This document shows, one piece after another, positions 29,612 to 39,156 of a DNA stretch of 64,000 bases. How positions within the stretch are numbered: position 1 is the stretch's first letter; every line of letters begins with the position of its first letter. The notes under the pieces were generated by a model. That model searched no databases. It was not told the DNA's origin and saw nothing but the letters and a program-made list of their open reading frames with translations. Where the stretch lies: NCBI GenBank assembly GCA_963576725.1, contig OY755238.1, positions 27,416,201 to 27,480,200 of the forward strand, written 5' to 3'. Both the position numbers and the translations under genes were made by a program. Origin of the DNA: Azorinus chamasolen (taxonomy: Eukaryota > Mollusca > Bivalvia > Cardiida > Solecurtidae).

Positions 29612-30632
29612 CTTGTTGTTAAAGGCACATGCAACGAGGTCTAATACTGGTTGTTAAATGCACATGTAACGAGGTCTAATACTGGTTGTTAAATGCACAT
29701 GTAACGAGGTCTAATACTGGTTGTTAAATGCCCACGTAACGATGTCTAATACAGGTTTTTAAATGCCCATGTAACGAGGTCTAATACAGATTTATAAATG
29801 CCCATGTAACGAGGTCTAATACTGGTTGTTAAAGGCACAAGTAACGAGGTCTAATACTGGTTGTTAAATGCCCACGTAACGATGTCTAATACAGGTTTTT
29901 AAATGCCCATGTAACGAGGTCTAATACAGATTTATAAATGCCCATGTAACGAGGTCTAATACTGGTTGTTAAAGGCACAAGTAACGAGGTCTAATACTGG
30001 TTGCTAAATGCCCACGTAACGATGTCTAATACAGGTTTTTAAATGCCCATGTAACGAGGTCTAATACAGATTTATAAATGCCCATGTAACGAGGTCTAAT
30101 ACTGGTTGTTAAAGGCACAAGTAACGAGGTCTAATACTGGTTGTTAAATGCCCACGTAACGATGTCTAATACAGGTTTTTAAATGCCCATGTAACGAGGT
30201 CTAATACAGATTTATAAATGCCCATGTAACGAGGTCTAATACAGATTTATAAATGCACATGTAACGAGGTCTAATACTGGTTTTTAAATGCCCACGTAAC
30301 GAGGTCTAATACTGGTTTTTAAATGCCCATGTAACGAGGTCTAATACTGGTTGTTAAAGGCACAAGTAACGAGGTCTAATACAGGTTTTAAATGCCCATG
30401 TAACGAGGTCTAATACAGGTTTTTAAATGCCCATGTAACGAGGTCTAATACACATGTAACGAGGTCTAATACTGGTTGTTAAAGACACAAGTAACGAGGT
30501 CTAATACTGGTTGTTAAATGCCCACGTAACGATGTCTAATACAGGTTTTTAAATGCCCATGTAACGAGGTCTAATACAGATTTATAAATGCCCATGTAAC
30601 GAGGTCTAATACTGGTTGTTAAAGGCACATAG
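29612..30632. repeat. 35-bp minisatellite, block 2, with 140-bp higher-order units
   Basis: Same core GTAACGAGGTCTAATACTGG as block 1. The variant CACGTAACGATGTCTAATAC recurs at about 29733, 29871, 30011, 30151 and 30521, showing a four-monomer unit of about 140 bp. Confidence 0.93.
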
Positions 30633-30770
30633 TAGCTCAATGTAGGACGAAAATTAAATAGAAAGTTCCCCGTGGGAGTTTTCTGTATTGCTTTCGACCC
30701 GAATTAAACGACGGCTTGTTCGTATAGTTTTTTTTAATAAAGTGGTCGCTATGGAGAAGTTTAACCGTAA
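30633..30770. mobile_element. MITE-D1, left end missing
   Basis: Joined directly to the minisatellite: ATAGTAGCTCAATGTAGGAC, tip GTTCCCCGTGGGAG, right end GGTCGCTATGGAGAAGTTTA. Confidence 0.7.
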
Positions 30771-31120
30771 AATGAAATATTTTTATGCAGTTCCATATAA
30801 TCTTGGAATTTGACATTATTCTACGAGAACTATTACATGTCAACAAATATACATGTGACGCTTTCAACTGATTAAAATGGATAAAACACAAACACTCTTC
30901 AACCCACACTATTTTTGCAATATCCTGGCAAACTCTTAGCATACGGTTATCTATAGCACTTGACCCAGCCTCTGGCTATTCTCCTTAACCTAAAGTTGTC
31001 TTTTAAGTTACAAAACGAGAACCATTAGCGTTTCTTTAATAAAAACAACCACGTCACAAAACAACATGGGTCAACACGTATTTATTAACCATGGAATGTT
31101 GGACACGGACATGTGTACTG
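30771..31120. other. Unassigned
   Basis: No recognised repeat or coding family. Confidence 0.4.
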
Positions 31121-31218
31121 ACATTTGCAAACAGTTCAGACTTAGATCAGAGAGCTCCCAGAGGAACCATCGGACCAGGGTCTGCACTGTTTATCGGACC
31201 AGGGTCTGCACTGTTTAT
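31121..31218 (+). mobile_element. MITE-A hairpin with a duplicated arm
   Basis: Left arm GCAAACAGTTCAGACTTAGATC, right arm present twice in tandem (GGACCAGGGTCTGCACTG... at 31171-31194 and 31195-31218). Confidence 0.65.
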
Positions 31219-31317
31219 CATTAAATACTTCTGCAAAATTAATCCAGTCAGACTAAAAGGATTCTACCATTAAATAGTGGTACTCCATTCTACTTTGAAA
31301 TAATTAGCATTCAATGG

Positions 31318-31342
31318 ATAGGGTGGGGGTTGGGTTGGGGGT
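31318..31342 (+). other. G-quadruplex-type tract
   Basis: GGGTGGGGGTTGGGTTGGGG: four G runs of three or more with 1-2-base loops, continuing into GTGGAGTGG repeats. Confidence 0.7.
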
Positions 31343-31429
31343 GGAGTGGAGTGGAATTTCAAATCAAGTTCGGTATAAGAAAAACGTTAACTGTTTGGAC
31401 TAGTGAACAAATAAGGTAATTACCTAAGC

Positions 31430-31632
31430 AGTGGTAAATTATTTTTCTGTCACATTTTATCCTCTGAAAGTTTCAAGTCTGTTTTTATTAAACTTCATTT
31501 TATTTACATCGGTCTAAATCAAAGTAACATTCTGGATACCGAGACGAGATGCCGATTTACTCGGCGTCTGATCTGGATCCAAACTGTCTGCATCAGTAAT
31601 CACAGATTCAACACTGGCAGCGAAAGAGTTAA
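31430..31632 (+). mobile_element. MITE-C, left end eroded
   Basis: Tip GATGCCGATTTACTCGGCGTC, right arm GATCTGGATCCAAACTGTC, end ACTGGCAGCGAAAGAGTTAA. Confidence 0.75.
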
Positions 31633-31669
31633 CCTTTTATGTGCGTCAGCCTATTATATAATACTTATG

Positions 31670-31840
31670 CGAACAGTGTTGACCCAGATCAAACAATTGC
31701 TGGGGGAAGGGACATTGATCAGAACATGCATTGTCATCATAATCAGTTTCTTCCGTTATTTATCTTGATACATGTTTGTTTAATTAATATTTAAAAAAAA
31801 CGAGGAGTCAGTTTTAAATATTCACCAGATAAGGGGTTAA
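31670..31840 (-). mobile_element. Degenerate MITE-A
   Basis: ATACTTATGCGAACAGTGTTG and GACCCAGATCAAACAATTGC suggest an A hairpin; the rest is too diverged to bound. Ends near AAGGGGTTAAAAAGG. Confidence 0.4.
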
Positions 31841-31957
31841 AAAGGGTTGAAACCATTTCTAGCTGACTAATGGATTGTTATCACTGGACAAGATAAAAGA
31901 GCCATTACATAAAACAATGGTTGGTAATAGAAGGTACTCTATGGGGGAATAATGGCA

Positions 31958-32162
31958 CAGTATAACCCATCTAAACCAGAAGTTCAAATTAGTATCACTG
32001 TCGGTCTTTAAGACAGGTAACAGCTTAATGCAGGATGAAAGTCATGAAGAAAGTTCCCGGTGGGAGCTTTCTGCATGACTTTCATCCTGCATTAAGCAGT
32101 CACCTGCCTAAACAGATCTAAATTATTATTCATAAAAAAAAAGTTTTAGAGAGGATTTATTG
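31958..32162. mobile_element. MITE-D2
   Basis: CAGTATAACCCATCTAAACC to TAGAGAGGATTTATTG, 205 bp; tip GTTCCCGGTGGGAGC; arms GGTAACAGC and GCAGTCACC carry the fixed mismatch. Confidence 0.88.
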
Positions 32163-32164
32163 TA

Positions 32165-32760
32165 TCTAAGACACTTGACACTGTCCCAGTTAGCGGCGAG
32201 TTCCTGATAAACCTAACGTAAACAATTAGAATCAATAGCACAATTGGAAGTCTCATCAGATTTATATTCCGGCTTCATGTCTGGATAGAAATGGATGAGA
32301 ATCAATTGTGAGAATCGAAGTAGAAGAACAGGAAAGCCATTGCAGAGAACTATTTGAGCCGCTCTCTGAAAAAGGTCATATTACACTGAATACACTGCAG
32401 ACACAGACCAGCTGCTGTGTTTGTTTTCGACACAGTGTCTGGTCAAAGTGGCACTCAAACGAATGTGAGGTATTCAACGTGATCCGATCATAAACCAACT
32501 TTTAGAGTTCTGAGAAACAGTCATTTAATCACGAAGGACAGGGGCCTAACAATTGCGTATCAGAACATCAACGTCTGGTTTAGGAATCGATTAAAACACA
32601 TGAACGAAGAATTTGTCAATTCTAACATATAAACCATACACGTAATATTAGTTAAATAAGGAAAATAAATGTATCGGGCCATTTATGACATGTACCCCAC
32701 CAGCACGAACCTGTACATGTATTAGATTTCATAAGTATGCAATAACGTACATATTCATTG
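32165..32760. other. Unassigned
   Basis: About 600 bp without recognised repeats. Short open frames show no family resemblance. Confidence 0.45.
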
Positions 32761-32764
32761 CATT

Positions 32765-32960
32765 AAGACCTCACCTCATATAAACGCATTTTCACGTTTT
32801 TGCAAACATAGTAGACCAAGATCAGACAGCGCCTGTCTGTTCTATTTAAATTTAGAAATTATAGACGTGGTTCCAGTTTCACGAACCATTATAAAACTTC
32901 AGCAAATAAATATTAATGATATTATTTCTTACACGAATATTCGTGTAAAGGGAATGGCTA
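32765..32960 (+). mobile_element. MITE-A with a cut-down hairpin
   Basis: CTCACCTCATATAAACGC, left arm AGTAGACCAAGATCAGACAG, a short return (CTGTCTGTTCT), spacer and end TAAAGGGAATGGCTAA. Confidence 0.7.
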
Positions 32961-33009
32961 AACGTGTACTCTTTTGTAGGATAAAAAAAACTAACAAAGG
33001 CAACTGCAT

Positions 33010-33180
33010 TTGTTTATAACCTAACTTTATCGCTGTCAATTATTGTGGTCTACAAAATCCGTCGTCCACTACAATTTTCTCTCATTTTCTTTATAAACAT
33101 CTCCGCCACAATATACAGCTTGGATCCTAGTGAGACACCGAGTTACTCGTCGTCTTATCTGGGTACATGTATATCGGTGT
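33010..33180 (+). mobile_element. MITE-C, right end replaced by a minisatellite
   Basis: ATCGCTGTCAATTATTGTGG and CCGTCGTCCACTACAATTTT are C left spacer; hairpin GCTTGGATCCTAGTGAGACA ... GTCTTATCTGGGTAC near 33117-33165. Confidence 0.65.
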
Positions 33181-33194
33181 GAGTGTTCGTCCAT

Positions 33195-33505
33195 CATTAT
33201 CGATGACCTATGATATGCCTTGATGACCAATGATATGCCTTGATGACCAATGATATGTCTTGATGACCAATGATATTCCTTGATGACCAATGATATTCCT
33301 TGATGACCACCAATGATATTCATTGATGACCAATGATATACCTTGATGACCAATGATATTCCTTGATGGCCAATGACATTCCTTGATGACCAATGATATT
33401 CTTTGATGACCAATGCTATTCTTTTATGACCAATGATTATTCCTTGATGACCGATGATATTCCTTGATGACCCATGATATTCATTGATGACCAATGACAT
33501 GCCTT
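33195..33505. repeat. 20-bp minisatellite
   Basis: Unit TTGATGACCAATGATATTCC, about 15 copies with small changes, abutting the truncated MITE-C. Open frames of up to 161 codons across it are repeat artefacts. Confidence 0.93.
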
Positions 33506-33551
33506 GAAGAAGTGGTGCACTACACAGTTTACCCCCTACATGACGCATCAA

Positions 33552-33745
33552 CAAACCTTTCCCATATGAATATTCATATGAGAAATAATGAATGCATCAC
33601 TATTATTTGTTGAATGTTATAATGGCTACACAAAAAGGGAATGTTTGGCCATGACAGGAACCGTCATGATATAATTCCATATGCAAAGAAGAAATACTCT
33701 GATCAGTAGGAACCATCTTATCTAGGTCTACCCTATGGACACAAT
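33552..33745 (-). mobile_element. MITE-A, inverted, diverged hairpin
   Basis: AAACCTTTCCCATATGAATATT; arm GAAGAAATACTCTGATCAG; tip lost; return arm CTTATCTAGGTCTACCC. Confidence 0.65.
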
Positions 33746-33749
33746 GCTT

Positions 33750-34345
33750 TACTCGACCAAAACAGTTTGTTTTTATTATATTCGATATAAATGTATTTGT
33801 TACTTTTCATACCAGAAGTTGCGTCACATCATGTAAAACAGAATTACTATGCAAAACGAATCCGGTCGATTGATGTATTTTCACACGAGCACCGCTGCAA
33901 ATACTAGATGAAAAATTGTAGATCCAAGTAAACTATCATAACCGTTTTTGAAAGAAAACATAAGCAAAATGAAAACAATGGAAATTGCTACCATACACAC
34001 ACCTGCTCTAACAGATCCCAATGTTTATTCATTAAATGACCGCTATAGACAGGTGTTCATGTTGTTTTTGCATCTTCTGCATCGTCTCATGTTCATTTAA
34101 TCAGTACATAACTTGAACTGATTATAGTTCTACCTCGTGCATTCCCAAAGTAACATTTCGATGTAAGCATTTACCTATCAAATATTGCCTGTCTCAATTT
34201 CCTCTCTTCCATTTCTATTCCCAAACACCTTCAAAGCATCAAACATTTTTAGATCTTAATAAGACGCCACTGCATGAGTTAAACTATTAGCTAATATCAT
34301 AAACGATTCGTCTGCAACGTTCAAAAGGCAATCAAGTACAAAATA
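33750..34345. other. Unassigned
   Basis: No recognised feature; ends where D-terminal tandem repeats begin. Confidence 0.45.
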
Positions 34346-34346
34346 T

Positions 34347-35067
34347 ACAGTAGAACCCCTCTGAACCGTACTTAATCTAACAGAAATAATATACAGTAGA
34401 ACCCCTCTGAACCGTACAGAATCTCACAGAAACAATATACAGTAGAACCCCTCTGAACCGTACAGAATCTCACAGAAACAATATATACAGTAGACCCCTC
34501 TAAACCGTACATAATCTCACAGAATCAATATATACAGTAGACCCCTCTTAACCGTACAAAATCTCACAGCAACAATATACAGTAGACCCCTCTTAACCGA
34601 ACATAATCTCACAGAAACAATATATACAGTAGACCCCTCTTAACCGTACAAAATCTCACAGAAACAATATCCAGTAGACCCCTCTTAACCGTACAAAATC
34701 TCACAGCAACAATATACAGTAGACCCCTCTGAACCGTACTTAATCTCACAGAAACAATATACAGTAGACCCCTCTAAACCGTACAGAATCTCACAGAAAC
34801 AATATACAATAGAACCCCTCTAAACCGTACCTAATCTCACAGAAACAATATATACAGTAGACCCTTCGGAACCGTACCTAATCTCACAGAATCAATATAT
34901 ACAGTAGACCCCTCTTAACTGTACAAAATCTCACAGCAACAATATACAGTAGACCCCTCTGAACCGTACATAATCTCACAGAAACAATATCCAGTAGACC
35001 CCTCTAAACCGTATATAATCTCACAGAAACAATATATACAGTAGACCCCTCTAAACCATACAGAATG
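34347..35067. repeat. 45-bp minisatellite built on a MITE-D terminal repeat
   Basis: Unit TACAGTAGACCCCTCTTAAC plus CGTACAAAATCTCACAGAAACAATA, about 16 copies. The CAGTAGACCCCTCTAAACCG part is the D2 end itself, so each monomer carries one terminal repeat. Confidence 0.93.
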
Positions 35068-35093
35068 TGAAACCGTTTGAAGAAGGTGGATGC

Positions 35094-35526
35094 TTAACCC
35101 GTTGCTGCATACAGTCAAATGCCTTTTTAACGCAACTACAGAGTAAACCCAGAACGGACTAGATCTGCCGTAGGAGACATCAAATCGGCATCTCCTGTTT
35201 GCTTATGGATATTATTTATATATCTGAGTCTGTGCTTATAAAACTTTTAGTTGAGTCTGACTTCGTTCTCAAGTTTTTGATTGGTCAGATTTGAGCATAT
35301 GGCTCAAATCTGATCAATCAAAAGCTTGAAAACTCAAATCTGACCAATCAAAAGCTTGAGAACGAACTCAGACTCAATTAAAAGGCTTTATAAGCATGGA
35401 CCCTGATTCTACAGTTTCTTTCATGGCAAACACTTCAAGTGTCTAGCTATGCCGTTATAAGCCTTCACCTAAGTAATACTCATACAGTCTTTTTCACAAT
35501 TGAATATATAAGCATTAAAGGGTTAA
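35094..35526 (+). mobile_element. MITE-A carrying foldback E
   Basis: TTAACCCGTTGCTGCATA to ATTAAAGGGTTAA. The hairpin is diverged (ACAGAGTAAACCCAGAAC ... CATCTCCTGTTTGC); E interrupts the motif ATCTGATTCTACAG between ATCTGAGTC and CTGATTCTACAG. Confidence 0.8.
35228..35401. mobile_element. Foldback element E, copy 2
   Basis: GTCTGTGCTTATAAAAC to TTTATAAGCATGGAC with GATTGGTCAGATTTGAG and complement inside; right arm partly duplicated; tip AGCATATGGCT. Confidence 0.9.
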
Positions 35527-35534
35527 GGCCGGCT

Positions 35535-35640
35535 GCACGCATTCAGAAAACTTCATTTGGAACTATCTGTGTGACCTTCATCTTGCATTAGGCAGCCTGC
35601 AACCTGTTGTAAAGACCTGCATTGATACCAAGACAGTAAA
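35535..35640. mobile_element. MITE-D2 remnant
   Basis: GACCTTCATCTTGCATTAGG then GCAACCTGTTGTAAAGACC; half a hairpin and the D2 spacer. Confidence 0.5.
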
Positions 35641-35651
35641 AAAACTCGATA

Positions 35652-35814
35652 CAGTAAAACCCCGCTAATGCGACCACCAAGAAGGGGCATAATTATGGGT
35701 GCCAGAGGCAGGTGGTAGCTTAATGCAGGACGAAAGTCCTGCATTAAGCAACCACCTGCTTTAGACGTCATCAGTGGCTGTTTATTAAGTGGTCGCATTA
35801 GCGGGATTTCACTG
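35652..35814. mobile_element. MITE-D1 with hairpin tip deleted
   Basis: CAGTAAAACCCCGCTAATGC to CATTAGCGGGATTTCACTG, TA at 35650-35651 and 35815-35816, only 163 bp. The stem closes directly as AATGCAGGACGAAAGTCCTG, so about 40 bp around the tip are missing. Confidence 0.9.
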
Positions 35815-36128
35815 TACTTTGAAAGTTTAGTAATGAAGAACCGGTGTCTGACTGATGTATGGTGAACATCGCTCAGCATTAAATAACACATGTCTTTAAG
35901 ACCGATACTGATGTAGTTTAGTGTTTTTTACGGTATTTGCTCATTTACTGTAGTCACCTGGTGTTTTATCAGATCTAAATAAACAGGATAAAATACACAT
36001 CTCGTAGATAAAACGTCCTTTTTATGCCTAACAATCTAAACATAATCGTTTAATGGTTCTCTTGCCGTGGCACGTTCAGTTCATGCATGATGGGAACGAA
36101 ACCTAGCGTTTAATCACACTTAAGATAT

Positions 36129-36790
36129 ACCCTGCAATTTATAAGATAGACCCTGTCACCATGAGATAGACCCTGTCATCATGAGATATACCCTGTCACC
36201 ATGAGATAGACCGTCATCATGAGATATACCCTGTCGTCATGAGAAATACCCTGTAATCATGAAAAAGACAGTCATCATGAGCTATAGACACTGTCACCAT
36301 GAGATAGACCCTGTCATCATGGTATATACCCTGTCATCATGAGATACACCCTGTTATCATGAGCTATACCCGGTTAACATGAGATATACCCTGTCATCAT
36401 GAGCTATACCCGATTATCATGAGATACACCCGGTTAACATGAGATACACCCTGTCATCATGAGCTATACCCTGTCACCATGATATATACCCCGTCATCAT
36501 TACATATACCCTGTCATCATGATATATGCTCTGTTAGCATGAGATATACCGTGTCATCATGAGATATACCCTGTCATCATGACATATGCTCTGTTAGCAT
36601 GAGATATACCGTGTCATCATGAGATATACCCTGTCATCATGAGATATGCCATGTCACCATGCGTTTTACCATGTCATGATGATATTATATACCCTGCCAT
36701 CATGACATACACCATGTCATCATGAGATATATCATGATATTATGAGATGTACTGTGTCATCATAAGATATATCTTGTCATTATGATATCT
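36129..36790. repeat. 20-bp minisatellite, about 33 copies
   Basis: Unit GAGATATACCCTGTCATCAT with substitutions (GAGCTATACCCGGTTAACAT, GATATATGCTCTGTTAGCAT). Some 40-bp pairs recur, hinting at two-unit blocks. Confidence 0.93.
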
Positions 36791-36794
36791 CAAA

Positions 36795-37005
36795 CTTCAA
36801 GGGACCATACTAATAACTTCGAGATAACAGAAGTTCGAATAATCCGATATCTAACCTGAACAATTTCTCAAGTTCACAGATTATTGCAGGCTTAAATACC
36901 CGCATTAAACTGTCAGGTGTATCTCTAGATATGCGTAGTGATACATTTTAGAGCAATTCTGTAATTGAAAGGACCGAAGTTTCAGTTGCTTCCTGATCCA
37001 GGCTT
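36795..37005. other. Unassigned
   Basis: A short GCATTAAACTGTCAGGTG segment could be a D remnant; otherwise nothing recognised. Confidence 0.35.
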
Positions 37006-37009
37006 TTAA

Positions 37010-37125
37010 CAAACCATGTAAGAAATAAAGACATTATGGATATCAGTAAGATTAAATATAATAATGGCATATGAACACATGACATTTTGGCTCAGGCAGA
37101 AATGGTAGACTCAGATCTGCTCTTC
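37010..37125 (-). mobile_element. MITE-A tail fragment
   Basis: ATGTAAGAAATAAAGACAT, CATATGAACACATGACATT and GGCTCAGGCAGAAAT are the A right-hand spacer in reverse. It breaks off at the retrotransposon-like array. Confidence 0.7.
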
Positions 37126-37161
37126 ATATAATCTTCATATAAATCACCCTATGGGTTATTT

Positions 37162-37174
37162 ACGTTGGGCGCCA
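37162..37174 (-). other. Primer-binding site 1 (tRNA-Lys type)
   Basis: Minus strand TGGCGCCCAACGT two bases after the LTR. This is complementary to the 3' end of tRNA-Lys(CUU) (…ACGTTGGGCGCCA), the primer also used by several animal LTR elements. An identical site follows the second LTR at 37525-37537. Confidence 0.75.
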
Positions 37175-37176
37175 AA

Positions 37177-37315
37177 TGTTACATGGTGAAAAAGTTGCGA
37201 CTCGACTGGGACTCGAGCTCAGGACCTCTAGCTTGCCAACACTCTACCGACTGAGCTACCGAGACACACGGTAAAGTCTATCAACTTATTTCACCATAAT
37301 CTCTACCCGGCTACA
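37177..37315 (-). mobile_element. LTR 1 of a TRIM-like retrotransposon, with tRNA-like body
   Basis: Minus strand TGTAGCCGGGTAGAG to CACCATGTAACA: 139 bp with TG...CA ends and short inverted termini. It is full-length homologous to the solo LTR at 8759-8902. A purine-rich GAGTAGAGGGTGTGTG precedes it and a tRNA-Lys primer-binding site follows, the correct order for an LTR. Confidence 0.75.
37198..37268 (-). other. tRNA-like body in LTR 1
   Basis: Minus strand GTCTCGGTAGCTCAGTCGGT then AGAGTG (A box), and GAGCTCGAGTCCC (B box). The acceptor-like ends GTCTCGG and TCGAGTC can pair at six of seven positions. The anticodon arm is shortened, so a working tRNA is unlikely. Confidence 0.75.
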
Positions 37316-37539
37316 CACACACCCTCTACTCAAGAATTCGTCCTGAATTTTTACTCAAAGAATACTCAGCGAGTTTCTTATTATAACAAATTATCTTCAT
37401 ATATAATATTCATATAACTCACCCTATTTTTAAAATGTCATTTTTATGTATTAAAATCTTATTAACTGTCTGCAAATTTAGATGCTAAATAAATCTATCT
37501 ATCTACCTACCCTATGGGTTATTTACGTTGGGCGCCAAA
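37316..37539 (-). mobile_element. Internal domain between LTR 2 and LTR 1
   Basis: On the minus strand: primer-binding site, then AAATAACCCATAGGG, AT-rich non-coding sequence, then AAATTCAGGACGAATTC and a purine-rich tract next to LTR 1. At 224 bp with no coding frame it is typical of a miniature, non-autonomous LTR element. Confidence 0.65.
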
Positions 37540-37701
37540 TGTAACCGGGTATTCTCACAAAGAAACATACCCGCTCAGACTCGGGATCGAACCCGGGTCG
37601 CCAGGTTCGCAGTCAGGCACTCTACCACGTCGCCATAAAAGCGCGCTTGTACAGCAATGCCGTATGCCGTACAAGTGATGATAAACCTACACACTGTGAC
37701 A
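37540..37701 (-). mobile_element. LTR 2, different sequence, different tRNA-like body
   Basis: Minus strand TGTCACAGTGTGTAGG to AATACCCGGTTACA, 162 bp. Inside, GGCGACGTGGTAGAGTGCC (A box) and GGGTTCGATCCC (B box) mark a tRNA-like body at about 37573-37635. It is followed by the same primer-binding site and leader (AAATAACCCATAGGG) as LTR 1, though the LTR sequences differ. A purine-rich GCTGGGGTAGTA precedes it. Confidence 0.7.
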
Positions 37702-37806
37702 TACTACCCCAGCAAGTTGGAATTAGTCCTGAATTTGTATGGGTATGAGAACGGCTGGGGTCGAACTCGGAGCACGTATAGTCACAGCCCCTCGATGGGC
37801 GCCAAA
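37702..37806 (-). mobile_element. Internal domain between LTR 3 and LTR 2
   Basis: Minus strand: TTTGGCGCCCATCGAGG (eroded primer-binding site), a stretch with a B-box-like GAGTTCGACCCC, then AAATTCAGGACTAATTCC, matching the end of the other internal domain, and a purine-rich tract. Confidence 0.6.
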
Positions 37807-37881
37807 TGTAAGATGGTGAAAAAGTTTTGACTCACAGTAAACCCTACCAACTTATTTCACCACCATCTCTACCCGGCTACG
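37807..37881 (-). mobile_element. LTR 3, tRNA-like body deleted
   Basis: Shares both flanks with LTR 1 (ATGGTGAAAAAGTT and CTTATTTCACCA...TCTACCCGGCTAC) but jumps from GACTC to ACAGTAAA, so the region holding the tRNA-like body is gone and only 75 bp remain. The last base pair of the terminus is changed (CTACG). Confidence 0.75.
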
Positions 37882-37965
37882 GTATATAATAGATAGCTTC
37901 TTTCGACGTTTGGCAAGCACCTGCAATAAAGGACACCGGAATCTATCCATTTACCCTTTACTCGG

Positions 37966-38030
37966 TGAATATTCAAGAAATAATGGCACCGTGAATGAAT
38001 GTTTCATTCGCCTATAAAATACAAATTGTC
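37966..38030 (-). mobile_element. MITE-A tail fragment
   Basis: TTTACCCTTTACTCGGTGAA and TTCAAGAAATAATGGCACC match the A right end; cut off at the TTAA of MITE-G. Confidence 0.6.
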
Positions 38031-38280
38031 TTAACCCTTCGCTTGCTATTCACGTCAATATACGTATCTGTAAATAGTGAAGACCCAGATGAGACAGCTC
38101 CTGCAGGAGCTGTCTCATCAGGGTCTGCACTATTTACAAGTTGATTATGCAACCAGTGTACTCAACAGCAGTGATTGCATAGCGCAATACGTGTACACAG
38201 TGAATATATATGTAATTATACAACAGGGCATGGATAAAGAATGAGAAATGTATTTTAAAATTCAGCAAGCGAAGGGTTAA
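38031..38280 (+). mobile_element. MITE-G reference copy
   Basis: TTAACCCTTCGCTTGC to AGCAAGCGAAGGGTTAA, 250 bp. Hairpin 38070-38137: tip GCTCCTGCAGGAGC, arms differing only at CCCAGATGAG/CTCATCAGGG and one base nearer the stem base. The right spacer contains GTGCAACC-like and CAACAGGGCATGG motifs common to all G copies. Confidence 0.93.
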
Positions 38281-38469
38281 GCGGTCATCAAAAAGAGGTC
38301 TAATTATGGGTCTGTTAGACAGATGGTAGCCTAATGCGGGTTAAAAGTAATGCATTGAACTCTATAGAAGTTTTCTACATTACTTATACCCTGCATTAAG
38401 CAATCACTTGCTTTTTAATACTCCTCCTATGTTCAATAAATGAATGACAGCTTAGGAATTGTTTTACTG
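38281..38469. mobile_element. MITE-D1 lacking its left end
   Basis: GCGGTCATCAAAAAGAGG directly follows the MITE-G TTAA; tip AACTCTATAGAAGTT; right end GGAATTGTTTTACTG. Confidence 0.7.
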
Positions 38470-38499
38470 TATACAGTTCAAGAACGGGGTCTATTAAAT

Positions 38500-38675
38500 C
38501 TTTACACAATTAATATTCACGTAAGAAATCATTATATATGAATATTAATTAGCTTGAGATTTGTAATGATATATTAACGAGGTAGTTTTTGGCACTGGTA
38601 AAAACTGTAGAATTCATAAGAAAACAGAGCAGACCTGGGTCTGCTCTGTTTTGAAAAGCATTAAAAGCGTATTAA
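38500..38675 (-). mobile_element. MITE-A with hairpin cut to its base
   Basis: The stem is reduced to AAAACAGAGCAGACC/GGGTCTGCTCTGTTTT at 38622-38654, a perfect 32-bp palindrome lacking the GATCAGACGG tip. Ends AAAGCGTATTAA, shared with the next copy. Confidence 0.8.
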
Positions 38676-38936
38676 CTCTTTCCATCATATGAAACTATTT
38701 TCACGCATTTTCAAACAGGGTAGATCCAGATCAGACGGCTCCTATAGGAGCCGTCTGATCAGGGTCTGCTCCGTTTGCTGGTTGAATTTTTAAAGATCTA
38801 CTTCTTTACTTTTTAAAATGGCTGAAATGTTCAACCTTCCATATTTCATTATAACTATTTAGTCCATGAATATTCAGTAGGTATTGAACTTTGGAGAAGT
38901 ATAGATTAGGGAAAGTGTTATGGAATAAAGGGTTAA
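38672..38936 (+). mobile_element. MITE-A/A2 hybrid
   Basis: TTAACTCTTTCCATCATATG to AATAAAGGGTTAA. Hairpin 38712-38778 with tip GGCTCCTATAGGAGCC and the A/T mismatch; right half carries the A2 spacer (GTCCATGAATATTCAGTAGG). Confidence 0.85.
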
Positions 38937-38952
38937 CAATATAAACAAAATA

Positions 38953-39156
38953 CAGTAAAACCTCTCTTAACCGGAATTCTAGTAGATAAGAATTTAGATA
39001 CTTTTAGGCAGGTGGCTGCTTAATGCAGAGTGAAAGTCATGCAGAAAGCTCCTCTAGGAGCTTTCTGCATGACTTTCACCCTGCATTAAGCTGCCACCTG
39101 TCTCCAAGACCGATATTCATACTAAATTTCACGGCCGGTTAAGAGAGGTTTTAAAG
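38953..39156. mobile_element. MITE-D2
   Basis: CAGTAAAACCTCTCTTAACC to AAGAGAGGTTTTAAAG, 204 bp, TA at both sides. Tip GCTCCTCTAGGAGC, fixed mismatch GGCTGC against GCTGCC. Confidence 0.92.

Noticed and set aside
33069..33554. 161-codon frame with GHQGISLVIK repeats
   Set aside because: 20-bp minisatellite translated in a rotating frame; stops are absent by chance.
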